In this document: positions 1 through 11,880 of the stretch, piece by piece | Position numbering within the stretch: the stretch's first letter is position 1 | How the letters are laid out: every line of letters begins with the position of its first letter | From: Xylaria sp. FL1777 | Lineage: Eukaryota; Ascomycota; Sordariomycetes; Xylariales; Xylariaceae | NCBI GenBank assembly: GCA_022578965.1 | Contig: MU400897.1 | Location: 1 to 25,844 of the forward strand | Reading direction: 5' to 3' | DNA length: 25,844 nucleotides | Notes under the pieces: generated by a model | What the model saw: only the letters and a program-made list of their open reading frames with translations | The model's database searches: none | What the model was told of the DNA's origin: nothing | Program-made: the position numbers and the translations under genes

Positions 1-1978
1 GTTTTGCTATATTAAAACTTTAGTTAATTAAATAACTTTAGTATTAAACTTATTAATTTTAATATTAGCAAATTATTGCTTTTTTTTTATTAATAAATCT
101 AGCGTATTAAAAAGATTATATAATGTAATATAGCTATTAATATATTTTTTAATATTATTATTAATATATATTTTATAAGCATATTTAATAATATTTTAGA
201 TAATAAAAAAAAAGTATGCTATTTATTTTAATATATTTAAAAGAACTATTTTATATTGCTATAAATTAAAGTACTATAAAAGCTTATAATAGCTAATTAA
301 TTAAATATAATAAAAACATTTTGTATAAAATTTTTGTTATTTTTTATATTAATTACAAAAGTACTATTAATATGCTTTAAAGCTAAATTAATAGCTTTTT
401 ATTTGCTTTTAGTTATAATATATTAAATAAAGCTTAATTATAATATTTCTGTTATAAGTTTTAGTTTTATAACATTAAAATAAAATAATTAAGCAAAATA
501 TAATATTTTTAGTTTATAATTATTAAACTTTCTTTTATAAAAAAAAATAAAAAAATAAAAAATAATTTAACATAATATTTTATAATTGCTAAGCTAAACT
601 GCTATAATTATTATAAATAAATATTTTATAATATTTATATATTAATACTAGTTTTAAAACTTAATGTTAATTAATTTATTTTTGTTTTAAATATATTTTT
701 TTGTTTAATTTGCATATTTTAACTATTAAAATTATAAAGCTATAATTTTTTGCTTAAGTAATATAAAATCTATGCTTTTTAATGCTATTTAAATATAGTT
801 TAGTTAAACTTTATTAAAAAATAATATACTAAATTTAACTAAGTTATAAATTAAAAACATTAAAATATAAACATAAAACTTATTATATAATAATAATAAA
901 GCTTAATAATATTAAACTTTATTTTTTTTAATATATTGCTTATAGCTAAAAAATTATATGTTATATTTTATAAAAAGATTTTAAAAAGTCCAAAAAATTA
1001 ATTAAATAAAATTTAGCGCAATATAAAAAAAAGCTAATATAAAAAACATTTATTATTTATAGTTATATATATTGCTTGCTTTTATTTAAATAGCTATTAT
1101 AACTTAAATAAAAAATATAGTTTTTTAATTTTTATGTATTATTATAAATTGTTTATTATAGTTTTAATAATTTAAAATAGTACAAAATAACATATTATAA
1201 ATTTAATATAGTTTAAATATTCTTTTTTTGTTTTTATAAATAGCAAAAGTTTGCAAAATATAGCTAATGTTATTTTATAATTATGCAATATTTAAAAATA
1301 AAGCAAACTTTTTTAAATATAATAATTTAAATAAAAAACAAACAACATAAACTAATAAATAATTAATTGCTTTATTTATATAAGCTAAAATTAGCATTAA
1401 ATAAAAAAAAAAGCTATTTTTTTTTAAAAAAAGTAATAATATATTATTATAACTATATAAATAAGCTAAATATATTTAAACTAATAATTATAAAACAGTT
1501 AATTAAATTTTACATAATATTTTTATAATTTATGCTAAGATTTTAAATATTATTTTTAAAGTTAAAATTATTATATATAAATATAATATTTAAGTTATAA
1601 GGAATATACTTTAAATTAAGCTATATATTTATTAATTTAAGTATTAAAACATTAGCTAATTAATTGCTATATATATAACTTTGTTTAGCTATTTTATTTA
1701 GCTATTTTAAAACAAATTTATAGCTAATATATATTTTAAATTAAGCAAAAATATTAATTATTTAAGTTTATGTTTTATTATTATAAAAATAAATACTAAT
1801 AAATTATTATAAAAAATTGCTTATTAAAAATATATATATACTTAATAATAAAGCTATAATTATATATGCTTTAATAATATAAAAAAATAGCATATTAACT
1901 TTAGTTATATTATAAAATTTATGTTTAATTTGCTAATTTATAAAAATACTTAAAAAAAAAGCAACAAAACATAAAAAT
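1..1978. repeat. Direct-repeat unit, copy A, left part
   Basis: This stretch matches 18879-20546 plus 21069-21378 of the window in the same direction. The paired segments have equal lengths (1668 and 310 bases on each side), so the copies are essentially gapless, and almost all differences I checked are C/T or G/A. Base 1 already matches 18879, so the unit probably begins upstream of the window. I could not recognise a protein in any frame. Stops are frequent in all six frames, as expected after heavy C-to-T mutation. It could be an old DNA transposon, a LINE fragment or a segmental duplication of host sequence. The unit continues at 14860 after the inserted retroelement. Confidence 0.85.
1974..1978. 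repeat. Target-site duplication, left (AAAAT)
   Basis: AAAAT directly precedes the outer LTR end at 1979 and recurs at 14855-14859 directly after the other outer LTR end. Copy B of the host unit carries a single AAAAT at 21374-21378 with matching flanks, so it is the unoccupied site. Confidence 0.9.
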
Positions 1979-2495
1979 TATAATAAACCTATTATATATT
2001 AATATAACAGGTTTGCTTTTAAGGTCTTAATTTATAAGTAACAATAAAATTCTTAACAGTAGTTTATTAAGAAGGTTTTCAAAGTATTTTTATTACTATA
2101 CATTAATAAAAGTCTTAAAAGATTAAAAGTAATAAATATATTAATGCTTAATAGTTATAAAAAATTAATAGCTAAAAAACTAAAAACTAAATAAATAACT
2201 AAATATAAAAAGTACATAATTATATAAACAAAGAAAACAGTAATAATAATTTATAAATGTTGCTTTTTTTAATAAACTTAACGTTATATTGTTTTAAGTT
2301 TAAAGCTTAATAAACTTAACGCTTAAGTTTATTAAGTTTAAAGCTTAATAAACTTAACGCTTAAATTTGTTAAGTTTATATATTAAACCTTTATAATAGT
2401 TTAAATATATATTTTTTTAACAAATAAAACTTTTTTTACGCACGTTTTTTTTATACTTAGCTTTTTAATTAGCTTAGTTAGCTTATTTTATAATA
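1979..2495 (-). repeat. 3' LTR of the chromovirus (517 bp)
   Basis: It is homologous over its full length to 14338-14854, 20547-21063 and, inverted, 23225-23741; all four are 517 bp. On the plus strand it starts TATAATAAAC and ends TTTTATAATA. The less damaged copies end CGTAACA, so the ends fit the usual TG...CA with TG and CA mutated to TA. Of the four full copies this is the most mutated: the block reading CACCTGGCC in the LTR at 14338 reads TACTTAGCT here. No promoter or polyadenylation signal can be trusted at this base composition. Confidence 0.92.
2296..2371. repeat. Tandem 38-bp repeat inside the LTR
   Basis: Two adjacent 38-base units begin at 2296 and 2334 and differ by transitions only. 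The core AATAAACTTAACGCTTAAG plus TTTATT is close to its own reverse complement, so each unit can form a hairpin. The same block is present in the LTRs at 14338, 20547 and 23225 but is replaced in the LTR at 22294. Confidence 0.8.
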
Positions 2496-2511
2496 TTATT
2501 TTTTTTCTTTT
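2496..2511 (-). promoter_or_regulatory. Polypurine tract next to the 3' LTR
   Basis: On the minus strand this reads AAAAGAAAAAAAATAA and ends directly at the LTR edge. In LTR retroelements this is where plus-strand DNA synthesis is primed. The variant element at 22788 has the equivalent AAAAAAAAAGAAATAA. The tract fixes the minus orientation together with the coding motifs. Confidence 0.75.
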
Positions 2512-3177
2512 GTAATTATTGTTTTAATAATTCTATATTTTCTTTTTTGTAAGTTTTTTTTTTTTATTTCTTGTTTTTTGTTCTTTGTGCTTATTATATT
2601 TAGTAAAGTTTTTAAAAAACTTTGCTTATTACGTTTTAAACAAAAAGCTTAATAAAACTTTGCTTTGCTTTTTTTTATTAAACTAAAATCAATTAAAATA
2701 GCTTTATACTATTATTGCAATTATTATAGCATAAAATGTTTAATATTAAAATTTGACTTTAATTAATATGTTAAATGTATTATAGCTAAACAAGCAAATT
2801 GCAACGCTAAAAGTTTATTTTTAAAGCAAATATAATAGCTTACTTTTTAGCATAAAAAGCTAAAAAATAAATTAAACTTGCTAATAAAAAAGCATAAAAA
2901 AATAAGTATAAAAATTTATTGTTTTAAGCAATAAAAAAAATTATAGCAAAAAAAAATAGCTATTATTATAGTTTATAGTTTAAATAGTTTAAAAAAGCTT
3001 AAGCAAATTAAAGCAAAAAAATATTATATAACTAAAAAACAAAAACAGCATATTAAAGTAGTAAAGCTATTACTAGTTATTTTTTTAAAGTTTAATTAAA
3101 ACGCGCTAAATATTTTGTTTAAAGTTAATTTTTTTTTTTAGCTTTAGCTAGTTAAAATATTAACAGTAAAACTAATT
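2512..3177 (-). other. 3' untranslated part of the chromovirus
   Basis: This lies between the last chromodomain codons and the polypurine tract. Composition switches from T-rich (2512-2690) to A-rich on the plus strand (about 2830-3060), unlike the pol region. I see no coding motif on either strand. The first 70 bases or so resemble those following the variant LTR at 22788. Confidence 0.5.
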
Positions 3178-3350
3178 TATAATTATTTTAGCAGTTTTTA
3201 AGTATTCTTTAAGTTTTTAAATATTATTAGCATATAAATATCTTTTTTATTTAATAAAATACTTAACATTATTGTTATTTTAACAAAAATTTAATATATT
3301 TTTAATTTTATAAATGTTTTAATTTGTTTTTATTTTTAGTTATATTTTAA
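3178..3350 (-). other. Chromodomain remnant
   Basis: Minus-strand reading gives NIYKIKNILN, then NVKYFIKxKRYLYANNI (x is a stop where Trp is expected), then KLKEYLKTAKIIIN. This matches the chromodomain layout: a V/I-x-K-I-L-D strand, the YL(V/I)KWKGY core, the N-T-W segment and a C-terminal helix. The core lies at 3220-3270. In this family the domain sits at the end of the integrase and directs insertion to methylated-histone chromatin. The missing Trp is explained by TGG to TAA. Confidence 0.88.
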
Positions 3351-3911
3351 TAAGTATTTTAATAAATATTAGTTTTAATAAAAAAATATAAAAACAAAGT
3401 AAATTTGCATGTTTTTTAGTAATAATAGTTTATAGTTAATAAATAAAATAATTTTTTTAATTTTAAAAAAACTAAGTTTTTTAAATTTTAATTTATTGCT
3501 TAGTTGTTTTGTTTTAATTTAAGAAATATTAATATTTACGTTTTATTTTTGTTATAGCAAATAAACTTTGTTTTTTTTTTAAAGGCTAGTTTTTTAATTT
3601 GTTTTTTGTTGTAATATATTAATATTTATTGTTATAAAAATTAAAAACATAGTTATAGTTTAATTTATAGCGTTTTAATTTTTATTGCAATAATTTTTGC
3701 TTAAAGTGCTATAATTAAAATAATAAATACTTTTATTAATGTTTTTTTTTGTTTTTTAATAATTATTTGCTATTTATAAACAGCTTTATATAAAAATATA
3801 TTTATATTTTTGTTTATTAATATATTATATAAAATTTATGCTATTAATAATAATTTTATTTAATTGTTTTATTAGTAGTTAATATAACTTTATAAATATT
3901 ATTTTAATATT

Positions 3912-3988
3912 TAGTTTAGTTTTTTTGTTTGTTTATTTATTTATAAGTAGTAAGCAATTAAAAACTTTAGTTTAACGCTAATAAATTT
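3912..3988 (-). other. Integrase core motif remnant
   Basis: The minus strand reads IAYYLxINKQTKKLN, with a stop at x. It aligns residue for residue with the Ty3/Gypsy integrase signature S-T-A-Y-H-P-Q-T-D-G-Q-T-E-R-x-N. Every difference is a transition expected from C-to-T damage: His to Tyr, Pro to Leu, Gln to stop, Asp to Asn, Gly to Lys, Glu to Lys and Arg to Lys. Confidence 0.9.
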
Positions 3989-5343
3989 AAAAAAACTAGT
4001 TTTAAATTTAAAAGTAAACAATTTATTTTAGTTTAAAACAATTTTTTTTAATAGCTTATGCTTATTTAAATATTAGCATATAAAAGCATATATAAGTTAT
4101 TTAGCTATTATATTTTTTTTAAACAATAAAAAATAAACATACTTAATAAGTTTATTAATAATAACTTATATTTTATTATATTATATTTTTATAACTAAAT
4201 TAATTGATAAAAATAATATTATAATAAAATTTTAAGCAATAATATACTATATTTATTTAAGTATTTATATAAGTTATAGCAGTTTATAAAGCTTATATTA
4301 AACTGCTTTAGCTTTATTATAAATATTGCACTTTTTTATAATAAATTTAATTATGTTTTATAGTTTTAAAAAATTATATTTTTTTTATAATTGTTTAACT
4401 ATTTTTATTGCTTTTTAATATTTATATAATAAATATTTATAAAACTTTTTAATAAACTTATTTTATAAAAATTCTAGTAAATAAACTTTATGTTTATATA
4501 TTAGCTTATTATTTTTTAATTTTTTATATTTTTATAGTTTTACTAACTTTTTTAAGTTATAAGCTTATTATAGCTATATATTTATAAAGTTTTTAAATAT
4601 AACTTTAACTTTTAAGCTTTTATTTTTTTAAAAATATAATATTTAAATGTTTTTTTTTTAGAACTTTAAATCTTTTTTAACTTTATTAGCTAAGTATGTT
4701 TGCTTAAATGTTTTTTTTTTCCTTAATATAGCATATTTTAAAGTTAAATTTAAAAAAAAAAACTATTTAATTTTTATATTGTTTAGTAATTTTTTATATA
4801 GTTATAAATTTTGTTAAGTTTTAATAATTTAAATAAATTTTAATTAGCTTTATAGTTTTTATAAAAAATAGCTTTTACTTTTTAAATGCTATAATAATTG
4901 CAAGTAGTTCTTTGTTATATATAAAGTATTATAATATTATGTTTTATAATACTTTAAAATAATAAGCTACTAAGTGCTATTTTTTGTTATTTTTTAGTTG
5001 TTTTAAAACTTTTGTAATTATACTATTTAAAGCATTTATTTTTAGCTTTTTTTTTTTCTGTAAATTAAGTAGTTTAACTATAAAATTAAAAATAACTTTT
5101 AGTTTTAGTTTTTTAAAAGCTTTTTAAGCTTTTTTTAAAATTAAAAAAAAATTTTCTTTTATATTTTTTCTTTATATACTTTATAAAATAAAACGCTATT
5201 TTTTTAAAGTTTTAAATTAATATTTAAACATAGTTTAAAAATCTTAATGCTTATTATATATTTATAACAGTAATTAAGTTAAATATTTTTTAGTTTTATA
5301 TTATATTAATTTTTAACTATTAAATTTATATTTATTTTAAAAT

Positions 5344-5800
5344 AATTATAAATTTTAAAAAGTCGATTTTTTATATATGCTATATATACTTCTTTGTATT
5401 AAGTTATAATTTTGCTTATATAAATGTTTTTAATATTTAAGTTATATGTTTTTTATGTTTTTTTAGTGTTTTAAAATAAATTAAAATATTATTTAAATAA
5501 ATAAATATAAATTTAGTTAAAAACTTTTATAAAATTATTATTATTATGTATTAAAAGCTAGCTAATACGTTTTATAGTTTTTATAATATAACTATATACT
5601 TATATAATTTATATATTATTTATATAGCAGTTTTTTATTTTTTTTTTAGCTATTTTAATAGCATAATATTTATTTAAAATATTAACTGCTATAAACTATT
5701 TTGCTTAGCTAATATTTTTTTTTATAATTATTAATAAAATAAAAAAGTATTTATTTATAATAGTAATTATGTTTAATAATTAATAGTTAACTATTATTTG
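5344..5800 (-). other. Reverse transcriptase domain remnant
   Basis: Minus-strand motifs appear in family order: NYxLLNIITIINKYFF, then AKxFIAVNILNKYYAIKI (the D-L-x-x-x-Y region, Asp now Asn), then KYIVI, then YLNNILIY at 5476-5499 (the Y-L-D-D-I-L-I-Y catalytic box with both Asp now Asn), then KKHKKHI and KIDFLKFII at 5344-5372. This is diagnostic of Ty3/Gypsy, not Copia. Both catalytic aspartates are lost, so the enzyme cannot work. Confidence 0.93.
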
Positions 5801-7727
5801 CTATACTAGTTTTTTTTTTTATTAATTAGTTATTTTTTATTTTTTATTTTAAGTATTAGTACTATAAAGTATTTAGCAAATAATTAAAATTTTTTTAAAA
5901 ATTCTTTTGCTAGATTTTTTTAAATATATTTTTATAAAGCGTTTGTTTTATTTAAGCTTATATAGTATACTTAATAAAGCTTTAGTTAATATTGTTTTTT
6001 AATAAAAATATAGTAGTTTTATAAGCTATATTTAAAAAGTTTTTCTTTTTTTTTTTTTGAATAGTTTATAAAATCTATAATATATTTTTAATATTTTATT
6101 TAGGATTTCTTTTGTGATTTTTCTGATTTTTTTGCTTTATTTTTTGCTTTTTTAATTAATAGTTTTTGCTTTTTATTAAATTAAAAAGTTGCTAGTTTTT
6201 AGCTATAATATTTCTAAAATAATATTATAATTAAATATATTAGCAATATTTAATATAATTTGCTTTTTGTATTTTTATATAAATATATTAAAAAGTTTAG
6301 TTTTTTTAAATATATAATTATTATTATAGCTAAAAATGCTTTTATTAAATCTTTTAATTTTTTAAGATTTTTACTTATATTTTTAAAAAATTTTATTTTA
6401 TTTTGCTACTTTAAGTAAAATTATATTAGCTTATATTTTTAAATTAATTAAAATGTTATACTTTTTTTTTTAATATATAAGTTTAATTTTAAATTAATTT
6501 TTTTACTTATTATATTAAACTTTATATAAAGCTTTAGTTTTTTTAGCTATTTATTATTTTTTTAATAAATGCTTATTTTATTTTTTGATTTTTTTTTGTA
6601 AAATATTTAAGTATTTATTTTATTTAGTATTTTAGATATTATTATACTTTGTTTTATTTTTGCTTTTAAACAAGCTTTAAATTATAGTTTTTAAGCCTTT
6701 TTGCTTTTAGTAACTATTTTTTAGTATAATTATGCTTTAATTAGCTAATAATATTTATAGCAATTATTTTTATATTTTTTTAAAATAATGTTATAAATAT
6801 AATTAAAATCTTTTTTAAATATTATAAATCTTTATAAATTTTTATAGTAAACTATAATTATAATTAACTACTTTAATTTATAAAAGTTTTATATTTTTAT
6901 TTTTATAATTTATTTAAAAAACTAATTGTTTTTTAGTTTATTAAATAAATATTAGTAATAATAATATATTACATAATAATTTTATAATATTTTGTTATAT
7001 TTTAAATTTTTTAAGCATAAAATATTATTATTGTTTTTTATTATAGTTTTATTATAGTAATAATTTTTAGCAATTAGTTAAATTACTAGCTTTAATTTTT
7101 AAAACGTATTAATTTTTGCGCTAATTATTAATGCTTTTTTATTTTATTATATTTAAAGCAGTTTAAGCTATAAAAATACTTTGTTTATTTTTATTAGTTT
7201 TTTTTTTGTAGTGCTTTTTATAGCTTTTAATTTTATTTGTTTTTGTTTTAAAGTTTTATAAGTTTTATTTTTTAGGTTTATTTAACAATTAAATGTTTTA
7301 ATAGTTTATAATTAGTTTAATAAGTATACTATTTATAATTATAGTTTTATTTTTTTAAATATAACTTTTTTTTAAGCTATATTTTAAGCTTTAATAGTTT
7401 AAAATTTTTGTAGTTTTATAAGTTTGCTAACTATATTAATTTACTATTTTTTATTATTTGCTACTTTTAGTTAAACTATTTTTTTAAGTTATATATTAAA
7501 TAACTTTAATTGTTTATATAGCAAATATATTTTTTTATAATTTGTTTTAATAACTATAAAGCTTTTAAATAATATTTATATGCTTGTTTATTTTAACTTA
7601 TATAAATAAAGCATTTAAATTTATTTAGTATAATATTTTTATTTTAACTTAAAATAACAACTTTATACTTTTGCTTTAAAAACATATTTTTTAAATTGCT
7701 TTGTTATTTTTTATTGTTTTAAACTTT

Positions 7728-7740
7728 TATAACTTATATT
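7728..7740. repeat. LINE target-site duplication, left (13 bp)
   Basis: TATAACTTATATT is repeated exactly at 12878-12890. The unoccupied site survives inverted near 25185-25205, where it reads TATAACTTGTACT with two transition differences. Confidence 0.88.
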
Positions 7741-8349
7741 AACCTTTTTTAAATTCTTTATATTTAACTATAACTTTATAAGTTTAAGCTTAATTATTAA
7801 ATAATTAAAATTGCTAAAATTAGCATAGCAATTTTTACTTATTAAATAAGTTATATTTTATTTATAAAGTGCAAATATAACAAAAAACAAAAAAATAATA
7901 TTAAATAATTTATTTATTAAAAACATAACTAATATATTATTAAAACTTATTAGTAATATAACTATAAAGCAATAATGTTTTAACAAAAAATATAAAGCTA
8001 ACAAACTTCTTAGTATATAAAAAATAATTAATAGAATTATAAAACTAATATTATAGCTACTAACAAAAAAAAAATAACAAAAGAAATCTTTTTTTAAAAG
8101 AACGCAAAAAAAGCATAAATAATACATATATTAAAAAAAGCCTAAAAAAGCTGGCAAAGCATAAGGCTTAATAACAAAAATAACCTTAATATATTTATAA
8201 CTTATTATAACTTAAATACTGCTATAAAAACTAATTAAAAAAGCATTAAAAATACTGTTTAAAAGCTTTTTTAATAAACTTGATTAAATATAAACATGCT
8301 AAAATTTTAAGCATAAATTATAGCTTTATAGCTAGCTTATAATAATAAA

Positions 8350-9110
8350 GCAGTACTATTTAAGCAAAACAAAAAAATATTAATTAAAGTTAAAAAACAA
8401 GCTAATAACTTTAAAAATAAAACATTAATTAATATTATTAAAGCAATAAATATAATATTTATAAGCAGTAATATAATTGCTGCTAAAAAGCTATATAGCA
8501 AAAATATAATAATTACTTTTAAAAAAGCAATACTTTAAAAAGCTAAAAAAAAAAAGTAAATTATAAAAGCTTTTAAAAAAAAGTTAAAAATATAATAAAA
8601 AAAGCAGCGCTAATAATAAAAAGCGTTTTAGTAAAACAAATTAAAATAATATACTTAAACAAAAACTTATTATAACTATTATATAGCAAATATCTTAAAG
8701 TTACAAAGTATAAAAAAATGCTATTTAAAAACATAAAAGCTAAATTTACGTTAATATTATTACATATAAGCAGTATTATAGTAGTTAAAATAATATATAA
8801 AAATAGCTTTTTATAAAAAGCTTAGCTGTTTAATTATAAACTTTTTACTATAAAACTTAAAGTTATATAGTACTTTAATTGCTATAAATATAATTATATA
8901 ATTAAATATTACTATAAAAACTTAAAATATAGCTATTATTTAGCTTTAAAGTATTAAAAAAGTAAACAAAGCTATTTAGTAAAAACATAAAAAATAAAAC
9001 AAAAATGTATAAACTATAAAAAAGCATATATAGCATAAAATAAAGCTTGCTAAAAAAAAGTTAAACAAAAAAACAAAGCAAAAGCAGCATATATATTATA
9101 ACTTAAAAGC
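8350..9110 (+). pseudogene. LINE ORF1 (gag-like) remnant
   Basis: In fungal LINEs, ORF1 encodes an RNA-binding coat-like protein. From 8350 one open stretch reads TLINIIKAINIIFISSNIIA, then AKKLYSKNIIITFKKAIL. This resembles the conserved segment with I-x-x-A-I-N, A-A-K-x-L, S-G-D-I and T-F. At 9006-9050 a knuckle reads C-I-N-Y-KKA-Y-IAxNKA-C: C-x2-C-x3-H-x6-C with the second Cys and the His now Tyr and a stop where Trp belongs. It is followed by KAKAAYILxLKSF, the basic helix that usually follows this knuckle. Frame breaks and stops occur between these parts. The true start lies upstream in 7741-8350 and cannot be fixed. Confidence 0.75.
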
Positions 9111-9329
9111 TTTTAAAATGCTAAAAAAGCAGCAGTAATAAATAAAAAAATAAATAAAAATAGTTTAAAAATACTAATAGCATTAATATTTATAAAGCTA
9201 AATAAAAAAAAATTAATAGCAAAAAAACAGCAAACTAGTAATATAAGCAAAAACTTATTTTTATTAATTTAATAATATATAATATTGCTTTTTAAAACAT
9301 TGCAAAATTTAAAAGTAATATAGCATATG

Positions 9330-11880
9330 TACTATAAAATAATAGCTTTAATTATATAGTAGTTTAAAAGCTAATAATTAATAAATATAATAATATATAT
9401 TGCTTTAATAGTAATAACTATTAAGTTATTTAATTAAAAAGCAAAGCTATACTATATATAAACAAAAAAATTGCAATAAAAACGCTAGCAAAAAATGCTA
9501 ATAAAAACTAAGCAAAAATTATAATAAATAGTAATAATTTAGCAATATTTCTATAGTTAATATATTTACTAAATTAAAAAAAAATAATTTAGCATAATTT
9601 AATTTAAAAAATATATAAAGTAAATAAGCTAAAAAAATGCTATATATTTATAAGCAATTTTAATTTTTATTACTTATTATAAAACTTAAAAAGCAAAAAA
9701 AGCTAAAAAACAAATAAACTACTTAAGTTTATTATATAATAAAATTTTATGCTAGCTATTTTTTAAAAAAAAATAACTAAAATAAAGTATAAATAAAAAA
9801 GCTTAATAATAAACTTAGTATAAATATTTAATAATTTAGCTATTATTTATTAAAAGAACTTAAAGTAGCTAAATTTTAACTATAAAGCACTAAAAGTTAT
9901 AATTAATTTAAAAGCAGCTTTATAAAAATACTTAAAAAAAGCAAAAAAATAAAACTAGTTTAAATTAAATAAAAATAAAGCAGCTATAAAAGCAAAAATT
10001 ATTATTATAAAAATATATATATTATATATATTTAGCAAGCTAAATAATACTTTTAACTTTTTAATTTAATAATTAATAAAAATAGCAAATAAAATAACGC
10101 TTAAAAAAACTATAAAAAAAAAACACTAAATATTATTTTAATAGTTCTTAAAAGTAATTAAAACAAAAAAAAAAGCAAAATAAGCATATTATAAGTTTTA
10201 AAGCAAAAGAACTAAAGTAGCATAACAAGCTTTTAAAAAAAAAAAAAAGCCTTTAATAATAAAGTAAAAAAAACGTAAAAACATAGCTAAAAATAAGCAT
10301 TTATAAAAGTATTTAAAAATTTTAAGTTATTATAAAGCTTAACTAAATAAGTAAAGTTTGCTTATAAGCTAGCTTTAAAAATTATTGCAATTTTACTATT
10401 AAAACAAACAAAAAATAAGCTATTTTTTGCTAATACTTTTAAAAAAAAAAAATAGCTTTACTAATAAAACGCTTTTTTTTTATACTACTAGCAAACTTAT
10501 TTAATATACTTAAAAAAAACCTAACTTATAATAACTATTAAAAGTTTATAATTAATATTAATACAAAAAAAAAAAACATAATATTATTAATATAAAAGTT
10601 AGCATTATTAAAAGCGCTAAAAAATAACTTATTATTTAATAGCTTTTTTAAAGCTTATAAACTTGCTTTAGCAAAAAAAATAGCAATACTATATATTGCT
10701 AGCTTTTTACTAAAATATTACTTAATATAATTTAAGCAAACAAAAATAATAGTTATATTTAAACTTAAAAAATTAAAAAAAACTAAAAAAACAGCTAAAA
10801 AATAACGCTTTATTGCATTTATTTATACAATAAAAAAAGTACTAAAAAAAAAGCTATATTATTATATAACAAAAGTAACTAAGCAAAAAGGTTTTTTGCT
10901 AAATAATTAAATAAGTAATAAACAAAACAAGTTAATAAATATAGCTATTAAACTAATATTAAAAACAACAAAAAAAGCAATTAATAAAAAAAGCATAACG
11001 TTTTTATTATAGCTAAACATTATAAAAGCTTTTAATACTATTAATAAAAAAAAATAATATATATTTTGTAATAAAAAAGCTTTTTTCTTTAAATAATTAT
11101 ATAAATAAACTTCTTTATATTAAACTACATAATGCATTTTTGCTTTAATAAAGCAGTATTTTAGCTAATAGTACTAAAAGCTAAAGTTTTTTAAAAGTTC
11201 TTGCTTTTATTTTTTTTTTTTTTTTTATATATTTTACTACTTTATAATAATTTTACTATATACTAAAAGCTAATAATAATTAGCTTTGCTAATAATACTA
11301 ACTTTATTATAGCAAACCTAAATATAAAGCAAAACTATAAAGCTTTAAAAGCAGTATAAAAAACATATAAAAGCTAAGCAAAACAATATAAAATAAAGTT
11401 TATACTGTAAAAAAGCAAATTAATGCATTTTTTTAGCAATAAAACAGTGCTTATATAAATAATACACTTTTTTAACATAACAATATATTTAAAAAACAGT
11501 ACAAAATTTCTAAAAATATAGTTTAATAAAAATATAAAATAAAAAAAACATTTAGCAAAACTTAAAAAAAAACTAAGCATTTAATTATATGCAATAATTA
11601 AGCTATAAAACTTTATATAAAGCAATAGTATAACAAAAATAAAGCAAATATACGTTATAATAGTATAAAGCACTTTAGTTTATAGTATAATAACTTAATA
11701 TAAAAACTTTAAAAAAAATAAAACAAAAAGTATTGCTAATTTATTAATAATAACTTAAAATAAATGCTTTAAACATATAGCTAAAGCTTTTAAAGGAACT
11801 AAAACAAAGCATTTAAAAACTAAAATAAAAATTCTTTTTATTAACTTATATTTTAATAATAAAGCAATAGCTTGTAAATA
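9330..11880 (+). pseudogene. LINE ORF2 remnant: endonuclease and reverse transcriptase
   Basis: ORF2 nicks the target DNA and reverse-transcribes the element RNA. Endonuclease: NNSFNYIVV at about 9330, SNNY, LYINKKIAI, and SNFNFYYLLxN at 9653-9685, matching G-D-F-N-x-H-H-P-x-W-D with Trp as a stop. RT: NKKSITFLLxLNIIKAFNTI (catalytic L-D-I-x-G-A-F-D as LNIIKAFN, 11013-11036), an LLYNN-like segment near 11225, then ISFANNTNFII (F-A-D-D-T-N with both Asp now Asn, codons from 11285). The thumb follows: AKQYKIKFILxKSKLMHF, KHLAKLKKKLS and INLYFNNKAIACKY, ending near 11880. Motif A and the ADD box are in different frames, so at least one indel exists. No RNase H motif could be placed. Confidence 0.88.

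Larger units (their letters stand above)
3178..7727 (-). pseudogene. pol: Chromovirus pol remnant: RT, RNase H, integrase, chromodomain
   Basis: This is the remnant of the polyprotein that copies element RNA into DNA and inserts it. Read on the minus strand, the reverse transcriptase lies around 5800-5344, the integrase core around 3988-3912, the conserved KL..KKL.PFKI-type segment after the integrase around 3560-3440, and the chromodomain around 3350-3178. Gag-end and protease sequence should lie between 7727 and about 6900, and RNase H between RT and integrase; I could not place their catalytic residues. Stops are frequent and mostly sit where Trp (TGG), Gln or Arg codons are expected, and Asp appears as Asn, so the protein is dead. 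Bases 7088-7740 are matched in reverse by 25200-25844. The 5' part of the coding region was separated from this part by the LINE. Confidence 0.88.

Noticed and set aside
1979..2495. Reading the LTRs as 5' to 3' on the plus strand for the element at 1979-14854
   Set aside because: LTR ends alone do not fix orientation. The polypurine tract next to 2495 and the Gag, RT, integrase and chromodomain frames all put the element on the minus strand.
7801..7860. Short hairpin (ATTGCTAAAATTAGCATAGCAAT region) as a terminator or transposon end
   Set aside because: Small hairpins are frequent by chance at this composition, and it does not coincide with the LINE border at 7741.
7858..8127. 89-codon minus-strand open frame with ATG
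   Set aside because: It lies antisense to the LINE, is dominated by Phe, Leu and Ile, and arises because A-rich sense DNA gives few stops on the opposite strand.
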